From: JANXQE01 sp035651635
Lineage (GTDB): Bacteria; Verrucomicrobiota; Verrucomicrobiia; Limisphaerales; UBA8199
Assembly: GCA_035651635.1 (NCBI GenBank)
Contig: DASRFK010000330.1
Span: 6,340-70,339, forward strand
Length of the DNA stretch: 64,000 nucleotides
Direction: 5' to 3'
Each line of letters begins with the position of its first letter. Within the stretch, counting starts at the first letter, position 1. Of this stretch, positions 17,520 to 25,104 are shown piece by piece. Under the pieces are notes generated by a model. The model was given only the letters and a program-made list of their open reading frames with translations. It made no database searches and had not been told where the DNA came from. A program made the translations under genes and the position numbers.

Positions 17520-18325
17520 AGCTGCTGTTCTCGGAGGCCAGGGCCGATTATGCGCATTACATTTTCCCCTACGCCATTTGGGCCTTCCCGGAGCCGGGCG
17601 AAACGGCCGCCGATCTGTTTAACCACGGATTTCTCCCGTCCTCGCGCAGCCTGGACCGCTTTTATCTCTGTCGCCAGGTCCGTGTCGAACTCAACCAATT
17701 TGAGCTGTCCTCGGAGAATCGCCGGATCCTGCGCAAGGGCGGAGCTATCCGCACCACGCTGGTGCCCAAGACGCAGTTCGATTATACACCGGAACGGCGG
17801 GAATTTTTCAAAACCTACGCGGACATTAAATTCGGCAAGGATGTCATGTCCTACGAACGGCTCGACCTGCTCTTCCAGGGCGCTATTACCTCGCATGTCT
17901 TAGTGTTTACCGATTCCGACTCAGGCCGGGAAGTGGGCGCCGTGACCCTGTACCTGCAACCGAACGAGCTGGCCTATTATTACTACGCATTTTACGACTT
18001 AAACTATTATAGCCGCAACCTGGGCATGTTCATGATTACCTCCGCGGTAAGCCAGTTCGCCGAACTTGGCTATCGGTATCTCTATCTCGGATCGTGCTAC
18101 CTGGAAAATGCCCTCTATAAAACGCAGTTCGCCGGCGCCCAGTTCTTCAATGGCATTCGTTGGTCCAACAATCTAAAGGAGCTGAAATATTTAATCCAAC
18201 GCAGCAAGCAGGACCAGGTGCAGCACCTGCTCGAAGCCGAGGAATACCGGCGGCTGTTCAATGAAACAGATATTCAGGAGATCGCGGCCAAAAGCGCGTT
18301 CACAGTCAAAACAGTCTCCCTGTGA
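17516..18325 (+). CDS. Ate1/Bpt-like aminoacyl-tRNA-protein transferase
   Basis: A 269-residue protein resembling bacterial leucyl/arginyl-tRNA-protein transferases, which add Leu or Arg to acidic N-termini and mark proteins for ClpS/ClpAP. The N-terminal half aligns in outline with the ATE_N domain (DLFNHGFLPSSRSLDRFYLCRQVRVELNQF), but the usual C-x-x-C cysteines are reduced to one Cys. The C-terminal GNAT-fold half has LAYYYYAFYDLNYYSRNLGMFMITSA and the diagnostic GYRYLYLGSCYLENALYKTQF. The substrate is therefore uncertain. It overlaps alr by 4 bases (ATGA), implying translational coupling. It may be a specialised member of the family and not a standard Bpt. Confidence 0.75.
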   Translation: MKLLFSEARADYAHYIFPYAIWAFPEPGETAADLFNHGFLPSSRSLDRFYLCRQVRVELNQFELSSENRRILRKGGAIRTTLVPKTQFDYTPERREFFKTYADIKFGKDVMSYERLDLLFQGAITSHVLVFTDSDSGREVGAVTLYLQPNELAYYYYAFYDLNYYSRNLGMFMITSAVSQFAELGYRYLYLGSCYLENALYKTQFAGAQFFNGIRWSNNLKELKYLIQRSKQDQVQHLLEAEEYRRLFNETDIQEIAAKSAFTVKTVSL

Positions 18326-18480
18326 CGGCCATCGAAAAAGCGACCTCCTCCGGTGATGGGAACAGCGAACACACCACTTGAGCGGCGTCCGGGTTGCTCT
18401 TACTCAAAGATCAGGCGGCAAACGATGAACGCTGGACATTTAAATCAGCATCGTTCAAGGAGGACAAAAACCGTGCGCTC
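18326..18480. other. Intergenic stretch between convergent genes
   Basis: This 155-base gap between the transferase gene and the frameshifted toxin holds no ORF with family signal and no terminator-like hairpin with a T-run that I can see. Confidence 0.5.
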
Positions 18481-18778
18481 TCAGCCCCGAGTTAGCTCCT
18501 CAGGGTAGTCACGCGCGTGATGGAGCACTCGAAACACAATGACATTATCGCCCCTGACTTGGAAAAAGATCCTGTACGGAAACCGCTCCCACCAGGACGC
18601 GACGGAAATCTTTGTAGAGTACACGATAACGTTCCGGGTGCAGCTCCAGCCGGGCAAATGCTTCCGCGATGGAAGCGAGGAACTCATCCCCCAGCCCCTG
18701 GCGCTGCTGGTCGTACCAGGTTCGCGCCCGGTTCAAATCGGCTTCGGCGGCCTCGCGTACCCGTACCTGCCAGCTCAC
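18481..18778 (-). pseudogene. RelE/ParE-family toxin, frameshifted
   Basis: The toxin opens with a GTG at 18778 (GTGA overlap with the antitoxin stop) and reads SWQVRVREAAEADLNRARTWYDQQ through ERYRVLYKDFRRVLV in the RelE/ParE manner. At that point the frame is lost: a one-base excess in the CCC at 18588-18590 (GGG on the coding strand). Removing one base joins RRVLV directly to ERFPYRIFFQVRGDN and VLHHARDYPEEL, the standard family ending, giving about 98 residues. As written the reading ends early in an unrelated tail. It is therefore a decayed toxin or a sequence error. The antitoxin gene is intact. Confidence 0.82.
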
Positions 18779-19008
18779 AGTTGGCGTTTAGCCCGCAACT
18801 TCTGAACAACCTCGCGCCATGGCAGACCGAGGTTGCCATCGCGCTCGAATTCAGTGAGGGTCTCATCCAAAGCGCGTTTTTCAGCCGAACCGAGCCCGCC
18901 ACCGCGAATGATTTCCTCCTCCTGCAACTCGCAAAGCCTCTTCAGGACATGTTCCCGGTCCTCCGGAGCCAGCTTCGGGAGAGCAGAAAGGATCTCGGAC
19001 TTGCTCAT
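18775..19008 (-). CDS. Addiction-module antitoxin
   Basis: A 77-residue protein immediately 5' of the ParE-like toxin and overlapping it by 4 bases, the usual antitoxin-first order. It is helical and acidic (LAPEDREHVLKRLCELQEEE), with a short C-terminal WREVVQKL segment common in the small antitoxins paired with RelE/ParE toxins. No HTH, AbrB or ribbon-helix-helix motif is clear, so the DNA-binding class is unassigned. It should neutralise the toxin and autoregulate the pair; with the toxin frameshifted it may be an orphan. Confidence 0.72.
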   Translation of the reverse strand: MSKSEILSALPKLAPEDREHVLKRLCELQEEEIIRGGGLGSAEKRALDETLTEFERDGNLGLPWREVVQKLRAKRQL

Positions 19009-19111
19009 GGCAACAGCTTAACGCGCGTTGCGTACCACAGCAAGGCGCATCAACCCGGCTCAGCCTACGGGGGTTTGGGGCTAACGCAACACCTTGACGG
19101 GGCTCTCTCCA

Positions 19112-20455
19112 TCACCCAAAGACCGCCCGGCAAACGATCACCGAGGCGATCACACCCACGGTGTCTGCCGTGATTCCGGCCAGGAGCGCGTGGCGCGTGC
19201 GTTTGATGCCCACCGCGCCAAAATAGACGGCCAGGACATACAAAGTCGTCTCGGTGCTGCCATAGACGGTGCCGCCCATCCGGCTCACCAGGCTGTCGGG
19301 GCCGCACTGCTTCACCAATTCCGCAAACATGCCCAAGGTTCCGCTGCCGCTGAGCGGCCGCATGAGGACCATGGGCAGCAAGTCAGGCGGAAAACCTACC
19401 GCCTGCATGATTGGATGTAGTGCGCGACTGAGCAGGTCTATGCCCCCAGCGGCACGGAACATCCCAATGGCCACCAGGATGGCTACCAGGTACGGAATTA
19501 TCTTAAGGGCAACCTCAAAGCCTTCCTTGGCTCCTTCAACAAATTCTTCGTAAATGCGGACTCGCCGCAGATTCGCATACAGCGGAAATCCGGCGAGTAG
19601 AAATGGAATCGAAAGTTGCGAAACAGCGTTGACGATCCGAATGAATGCTTTTTGGCCCAGAAAATCCGGCTGCGGCTGCGCGCCGATGAGTGCCGGAAAC
19701 GCCAAACGAATAAATAGATAACAGAAGAAGGCGAAGAAAATCAGCAGGACGAGCTTCCCGCACCATTTCAGAGCGTGCGGCGGCTCAACTGAAAGCGGGC
19801 CGCTGATTTCTGCCGCCGCTGACTGTGCGTGAAGGTTGCTCGCACCGTTTGGCGTCGCGGGGGTTGCTGTTCGAAACACGGGCAAATGTTGCAAGAGCTT
19901 GGCCGCCGTAACGCCCGAAATCGCGGCGCAAGTGGTCGCAATGATGGAAGTGCCCACAATCGCCGTGGGATTGGTTGAGCCATTGGCGGCGAGAATGGCG
20001 ATGGCGGTCGCCGGAATCAGTTGAATTGAGCTGGTGTTAATCGCCAGGAAGGTGCACATCGAGTTGGTGGCGGTGCCGGGATGCGGATTGAGCGACTCCA
20101 AGTCCTTCATGGCCCGCAAACCCAGCGGCGTTGCGGCATTTCCCAGGCCCAGGATTCCCGCGGCGATATTCAGGACCATCGACCCCATGGCCGGATGTTC
20201 CGGCGGAACATCGGGAAAAAGCCAGCGGAGCAAGGGCCGGAGTGCGCGCGCAAACATAGCCACTAAACCAGCCCGTTCAGCCAGGCGCATGATGCCCAGC
20301 CACAGGGCCATGATGCCGACCAGGGGCAGCGCAGTCTTCATCACCGCGAACTCTGCCATCTCGAACGCTTTATCGGTGACTTCCTTGAGCTGGTGGTTGC
20401 ACCCGCCGATAATGACTGCCAGCAGAATCAGGCCGAGCCAGATATAGTTGAGCAT
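19112..20455 (-). CDS. SpmA-SpmB fusion, nucleoside-recognition-domain membrane protein
   Basis: A 447-residue membrane protein that joins the two halves found as separate SpmA and SpmB spore-maturation proteins in Firmicutes. The N-terminal half has MLNYIWLGLILLAVIIGG, then NIAAGILGLGNAATPLGLRAM and MCTFLAINTSSIQLIPATAI (Gate domain). The second half repeats the fold with IPYLVAILVAIGMFRAAGGID, MVLMRPLSGSGTLGMFAEL and MGGTVYGSTETTLYVLAVY. Such fusions occur in many non-sporulating bacteria; a transport role is suspected but unproven. It overlaps the ABC permease stop by one base (TAATG), so they are likely one unit. The ATG at 20455 is preferred to an upstream reading inside the permease. 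Confidence 0.88.
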   Translation of the reverse strand: MLNYIWLGLILLAVIIGGCNHQLKEVTDKAFEMAEFAVMKTALPLVGIMALWLGIMRLAERAGLVAMFARALRPLLRWLFPDVPPEHPAMGSMVLNIAAGILGLGNAATPLGLRAMKDLESLNPHPGTATNSMCTFLAINTSSIQLIPATAIAILAANGSTNPTAIVGTSIIATTCAAISGVTAAKLLQHLPVFRTATPATPNGASNLHAQSAAAEISGPLSVEPPHALKWCGKLVLLIFFAFFCYLFIRLAFPALIGAQPQPDFLGQKAFIRIVNAVSQLSIPFLLAGFPLYANLRRVRIYEEFVEGAKEGFEVALKIIPYLVAILVAIGMFRAAGGIDLLSRALHPIMQAVGFPPDLLPMVLMRPLSGSGTLGMFAELVKQCGPDSLVSRMGGTVYGSTETTLYVLAVYFGAVGIKRTRHALLAGITADTVGVIASVIVCRAVFG

Positions 20456-23400
20456 TATTCGTTTCTTAATGCGGCGAGCAAATTGCCCCGCAATGCGGCT
20501 CTGGTTGCCAGCCACGTCCAGACCAGTCCATTCAGTAACACCGCCCCCAGAGTGAGGCTCAATGAACCATAAGGCAACTGCCGCCCTGGCGTGAGCAACG
20601 CCGGCAAGACGGCGACGGCCGCGGCGACGATCCCCAAAGCCAACCCCAAGCCGAGCAGAGCGCCGTGTTCCATCAGCACCAGCTTTTGGACGGTTCGTTT
20701 CCGAAAACCGACTGCCAGGAGCAGCCCCAATTCCGCCCGCCGTTCCAGCACGTTTCGCAACACCACGACTCCGAGCCCGGCGCTGCCGAGCAACAAACCG
20801 AGGCCGCCGAGAATTTGGAATGTGCCTAGATAGGTGTTTTGCACCGCGTTGAACTCATCAAGCCTGCGTACGGCCGGGGTCAGTTCCATTCCTTGATCCT
20901 GCAGCGCGCGCGAAAGGGTCGCCGAAATCGACGACGCTGCGTTAGTTGGGGCATCGATCAGGAAAAACCGGTAACCGCTCTCGCTCGGGAACCGTTTCAT
21001 GAATTCGCTTTCATCAATGATCAGGCTGCCCTGCAAAATCGAGTTCGCCACCGTGCCCACCAACCGCAGCTTAAAACGCAGCCCGCGCTCGTCGGTGTAG
21101 TCCAACGTGTCCCCCACGCTTTTGCCCAGCGCCCACTGCACTGAATTCGCGTCGCCGATGGCCGGGACTTCGCCGGGTTGAAGCGACGTTGCGCCACCAT
21201 TCGTGGCGCCCAGGAGTTCCCAGCCTTGGCGAAGGCTTAGGCCCTTTGCGACTTCGGCAAAAGTGAATCGGCCGGCCAGCAGGTCCGGTTTGACGCCCAA
21301 TAAGCGTGGCCGCTGTGGCCGGTTCAAATTCAGACAACTGGCTTCGTCTCCGTCATGAACGCGAAACGGAACGAACGACACCCGGTTGAAGTCGTTTTCG
21401 CTTAAGCCAAAAAACTGGCGCCCTGAGGAGCTGTTCAGAGCCTGCACGATGGGCAGCGTTGCCTGGCCGATCAGCGAAAAACCGCCCGTGCCCGAAGAAC
21501 GCTTAAGCGCATCCTCGTTAGCGTCTAGTCGAAATATTCCAATGGATACAATGACAAAACAACCTGACGCCAGCAGCGCGATGGTGGCGACGCTGCGCCG
21601 GCGGCGCCGGACGCAGCCGCGCACGCCAAGACGCGCCAATGTTAATTCAGCCGGGTTGGCGTTGGCGTGAAGCCCGGAGAGCCAGGACGTCGCCCAAGCC
21701 AATCCGGCGAGCAGCAGCAATGAACCGGCTTCAAAAAAGATCTCCGGATCGGTCATTTGCCGGGCGGCGATTGCGTAGCCGACGGTGGCCAGGCCGCCGA
21801 CGCCACTCCCCGCCGCAATCCAGCGCGCCCACCGGCCGGTGCCTGATCGGCTCGCGGGGACCTCGCCGGCGAGCAACTCGCGGGCAGGCTGGCGTGCTTG
21901 TTTTCGCAGCGTCAGCCAGAGCGTTAAGATTGCGATAATCGTGCCCGCGAAAAGGCCAATGATGAGACTGATCGGGGAGACGTAAAAATGCAGAGTCGAG
22001 GCGCCGATGGCGTCGCGCCAAATCGTGGTCAACCCCCATAGCATTGCTTTTGAATAGAGCAGCCCCAACGCCGCCCCCAAAAAGCCTCCCATGAACGCTA
22101 GAATAATCCCTTCGCCCAGCAACAATCGCCGGACCTGGCCTGGTTTGAAACCCAGGGCCAGAAACATGCCCACCTCGCTTCTTCGCTGTTCGAGGCTGAA
22201 ATGAAACAACAGAGACATCAACAAGAGCGCCGCCACAACCAGGAAAAAGCTAAACCCAATGAACAGTTGGCCAAAATCCTGCGACTGATCGGCCGCCCGA
22301 AGGGCCTGTTCGCGCACCGGTTGAAACCGGAAACCCAGCTCGGCGGGGTCCAGATTGGCAAGCAGGTTTTTGTAAGCCAGGTAACGCTCCATGTACGCTG
22401 GCGAACCGGCCGGCACTTCGTAACGGATCGCTGTCAAAGACCCAAATCGGCTCGCCCACATCGCCTGACCCGCCTTGAGGGTGATGAAGGCTTTGGGCGT
22501 GCCGCGGTACCGCTTCCAGTAGGCTTCGTCTTTCTCGCGAATTTTGTAGACCAAGGGGAACCCGGTGTCCCAGTCCTGCGTGCTTTCGGCTTTGGCTACG
22601 CCGGGAAACTCCGGCATGAGCGTTCGGTCAGCGTATTTCCCCTTCAATGGCACGATGGCCCGCACGTTGAACAAATTGGTCCGTTCGATCAGTCGACTTG
22701 CGGAGTCGACGACATAATAGCTGACTTCGATGGGATCACCCGGCCGCGCCTGCAAGTCATCAGCCAGCCACTCGTTGATCAGGATTTCGTCATCGCCCAT
22801 GCCAGCCGGGACAAGCTCTCCGCCGCCCGCCGTCACCATCGAGTAAGGCGTGGCGCGATCGTCTTTCCGGATGAGATTGGCCAGATAGGTCAGGATGCCA
22901 GTTCCATTGGTGACGAAGCCGCTCGCGGCAATCTCGGCACTTGTGTCCGTCGCCATGCCGGCGTGATTGGTGAGCAGCCGTGTTCTGGGCTGCAGCGCCG
23001 CCGCAACTACGTTCGATTCGAGGAAAATCCGAGCGCTCCGGACTTCGATCTGCGGCGTGATAAGTTCGCCACCCGTTGCCGTGGCCGGCTGCTCGATGGT
23101 TCGGACGGATAATTGGGCATCTTCCAACGCCCAACTCTCCCGCAGATGCGCCCTGAGGAAATCAATGGCTTCGGCGGCGCCGGCGGTTGACTCGAGTTGC
23201 GGGAACGCCAATGCTCCCGCGCTGCGGTGAACCTTTTGGGACAGCCATATCCCCCAGCGGAGCCGCAAGGTGTCCCATTTTGTCGCGGGGCGGTTCGAGA
23301 GAACCGGCCCATTCAAGAGGAGGTTGGCGCGATTTGTCAGGTCCAATTTTGCGGTTAAGACTTCCTGCGGCAAAAACGCGTTTTGCGCGGAGGACTGGTT

Positions 23401-24114
23401 GGCAGCGAGGCTGAAATCACCGAGCAAGCCCACAGGCAGCACCGGCCCGACCTTTAGCCTTAAGCTGAGCGAGGTGCCTTCCCGCGGGCTGATGACTGCA
23501 TCCTGTGCCAGTTGCGAGGGTTTGCGCACACGCAGGATCACTTCGTCCCCGCGCGACACCCCAAGCTGGCGGGCGAGCGCCGGGTTGAGCAACAGGAGTT
23601 CCCCCGCCTGCCACCCTTTCAATTCTTCGGGAGCCAGACCGGTCTCCATTGCGGCGCGCTGGGCGTCAACGGGGCCTTCCGGTTGGGTTCCCCGGGCTCC
23701 GCGGGCGAGCATGCTCCAGGAAGCAAGGTCGATCCCAAGCACGTTGACTCGGTTGGCTCGCGCGCGGCCGTCCTGACGGCTGACGGTTCCCGGCAGCTGT
23801 AACGCCGCCGTCCTAACATAGCCGAACCGTTTGAAACTCACGTGATTCACTCCCAGATCGACGGTGCCATCCACGTCGTTCGGGCCCAGTCTTTGCGCCA
23901 AATCCTGTTGGAAGAACCGATCGGCCGTGTTCAGCGCATACTCGACGCTTTGCAATCGCTCCAAGCCATGCTGGCGCAGGCTGCCCCGCACCGAGTCGCC
24001 CACCAGCAAAGCGCCGATTAAAGCGGCGCTCCCAATCGCGGCGCCCAGCACAACGCCCAAGTGGTTCCGGGCGTGAAAACGCAGGCTGCGCCGAATCAGG
24101 AGCCAAAAACTCAT
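20455..24114 (-). CDS. FtsX-type ABC transporter permease
   Basis: A 1219-residue permease of the MacB/LolCDE class with a membrane segment near residue 20 and two FtsX domains of three to four helices (about 630-770 and 1085-1215). The first FtsX domain has SLEQRRSEVGMFLALGFKPGQV, the second LERRAELGLLLAVGFRKRTV; these are the coupling segments that dock to the ATPase. Between them lies a further hydrophobic pair (about 790-850). The large N-terminal extracytoplasmic region (about 50-620) and a second one (about 880-1080) are typical of the lipoprotein- or macrolide-exporting mechanotransmission type. Substrate unknown. Flanked by its ATPase (4-base overlap) and the SpmAB fusion. Confidence 0.9.
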   Translation of the reverse strand: MSFWLLIRRSLRFHARNHLGVVLGAAIGSAALIGALLVGDSVRGSLRQHGLERLQSVEYALNTADRFFQQDLAQRLGPNDVDGTVDLGVNHVSFKRFGYVRTAALQLPGTVSRQDGRARANRVNVLGIDLASWSMLARGARGTQPEGPVDAQRAAMETGLAPEELKGWQAGELLLLNPALARQLGVSRGDEVILRVRKPSQLAQDAVISPREGTSLSLRLKVGPVLPVGLLGDFSLAANQSSAQNAFLPQEVLTAKLDLTNRANLLLNGPVLSNRPATKWDTLRLRWGIWLSQKVHRSAGALAFPQLESTAGAAEAIDFLRAHLRESWALEDAQLSVRTIEQPATATGGELITPQIEVRSARIFLESNVVAAALQPRTRLLTNHAGMATDTSAEIAASGFVTNGTGILTYLANLIRKDDRATPYSMVTAGGGELVPAGMGDDEILINEWLADDLQARPGDPIEVSYYVVDSASRLIERTNLFNVRAIVPLKGKYADRTLMPEFPGVAKAESTQDWDTGFPLVYKIREKDEAYWKRYRGTPKAFITLKAGQAMWASRFGSLTAIRYEVPAGSPAYMERYLAYKNLLANLDPAELGFRFQPVREQALRAADQSQDFGQLFIGFSFFLVVAALLLMSLLFHFSLEQRRSEVGMFLALGFKPGQVRRLLLGEGIILAFMGGFLGAALGLLYSKAMLWGLTTIWRDAIGASTLHFYVSPISLIIGLFAGTIIAILTLWLTLRKQARQPARELLAGEVPASRSGTGRWARWIAAGSGVGGLATVGYAIAARQMTDPEIFFEAGSLLLLAGLAWATSWLSGLHANANPAELTLARLGVRGCVRRRRRSVATIALLASGCFVIVSIGIFRLDANEDALKRSSGTGGFSLIGQATLPIVQALNSSSGRQFFGLSENDFNRVSFVPFRVHDGDEASCLNLNRPQRPRLLGVKPDLLAGRFTFAEVAKGLSLRQGWELLGATNGGATSLQPGEVPAIGDANSVQWALGKSVGDTLDYTDERGLRFKLRLVGTVANSILQGSLIIDESEFMKRFPSESGYRFFLIDAPTNAASSISATLSRALQDQGMELTPAVRRLDEFNAVQNTYLGTFQILGGLGLLLGSAGLGVVVLRNVLERRAELGLLLAVGFRKRTVQKLVLMEHGALLGLGLALGIVAAAVAVLPALLTPGRQLPYGSLSLTLGAVLLNGLVWTWLATRAALRGNLLAALRNE

Positions 24115-24824
24115 GCTTGCTTTCGAGGAACGAGCCTGCCGTCGGCGAGTTCAAGCATCCTGGCCATGTGATTGGCCAGTTCCAACGCGTGGGTAACGAC
24201 AATCAATGCCACTTTCTCTTCCCGGTTCAGCTCGGTCAAAAGCAAGCCAAGTTGCTGGGCCGAGGCATGGTCCAGGGCGCCGGTCGGTTCGTCCGCCAGG
24301 AGCAGCTGGGGCTGGTTGATCAGCGCGCGGACGACGGCGACGCGCTGCCGCTCGCCACCGGAAAGCTGGCCGGGCCGGTGGCTCAACCTAAGCCCCAGCC
24401 CAACTCGCTGCAGCAGTCGGGTCGCCCGGGTGCTGGCCGCCTCGGAGCCTGCCGGAGGTGTCCGGTCGTCGGCGAGCGTTGGCACCAATACGTTTTCGAG
24501 CACCGTGCATTGGGGGAGTAAATAATGGAACTGGAAAACGAACCCGATCTGCCGATTGCGAACGACCGCCAGTTGCTCGTCATTCAAGCGGTTCAGATCC
24601 TGTCCCGCCAACAGGACCTCCCCGCTGCTGGGCCGATCCAGGCCGCCGGCAATCTGCAGCAAAGTGCTCTTGCCGGAGCCCGACGGCCCCACAATGGCAA
24701 CGGATTCCCCCGCGCTTACCTGGAGGGAAGCCCGATCCAGAATCTTAATCGGCGCCTTTTGGTCCGGTGATTCGTACGCCTTGGAAACTTCGTTCAGTCT
24801 CAGCAATGGTCCGCCTTCGGGCAT
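24111..24824 (-). CDS. ABC transporter ATP-binding protein, LolD/MacB type
   Basis: A 237-residue ABC ATPase. Walker A GPSGSGKSTLLQIAGGLDRP, the Q-loop in FVFQFHYLLP, signature LSGGERQRVAVVRAL, Walker B LLLADEPTGALD and the switch His in VVTHALELANHM are all intact. The sequence after Walker A (PSSGEVLLAGQDL) and the Q-loop context match the LolD/MacB/FtsE-like group that drives FtsX-type permeases. The stop overlaps the permease start by 4 bases, so they form one exporter. The ATPase is the first gene of a three-gene minus-strand unit. Confidence 0.95.
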   Translation of the reverse strand: MPEGGPLLRLNEVSKAYESPDQKAPIKILDRASLQVSAGESVAIVGPSGSGKSTLLQIAGGLDRPSSGEVLLAGQDLNRLNDEQLAVVRNRQIGFVFQFHYLLPQCTVLENVLVPTLADDRTPPAGSEAASTRATRLLQRVGLGLRLSHRPGQLSGGERQRVAVVRALINQPQLLLADEPTGALDHASAQQLGLLLTELNREEKVALIVVTHALELANHMARMLELADGRLVPRKQA

Positions 24825-25104
24825 CTCGCAATTTGGGCCAAAGCGAGGGCGGAAGGACAGAAAAAATTGTTCGCGCTGGGACTGAGGGAGAAACGTTTCA
24901 GGTTATAAAGCTGTGATCGCGCCCGCAGAGGGGCGGCCAGCCAACCTGCGCCATGTAGCGCAGACTTTTAGTCTGCTGTATCGCAGGTCTCTGACCTGCC
25001 GGACGTGGAAGCGTGCGCATATGCGAATCTGAGCGCGCAGGCGAGGCCCCGGCCAGCCGACTGAAAGTCGGCGGTACAGCAGGCAAGAATGCCTGCGCTA
25101 CGGT
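24825..25104. repeat. Cluster of short REP-like palindromes
   Basis: The 280-base gap between the hybrid kinase and the ABC operon is dominated by four imperfect palindromes of 17-18 bases: 24960-24976 (GCAGACTTTTAGTCTGC), 24983-24999 (GCAGGTCTCTGACCTGC), 25056-25072 (GCCGACTGAAAGTCGGC) and 25079-25096 (GCAGGCAAGAATGCCTGC). The third is, on the opposite strand, a GCCGACTTTCAGTCGGC unit, close to the first and to a single unit at 31041-31057. Each could form a small hairpin. They look like a dispersed REP family. No gene is seen in the gap. Confidence 0.6.

Noticed and set aside
22201..23112. 303-residue plus-strand reading inside the ABC permease
   Set aside because: Antisense shadow with no recognised motif; the minus strand gives a complete FtsX permease.
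24960..25096. CRISPR-like array
   Set aside because: Units are palindromes of unequal sequence and irregular spacing; there is no constant repeat-spacer pattern and no cas gene.
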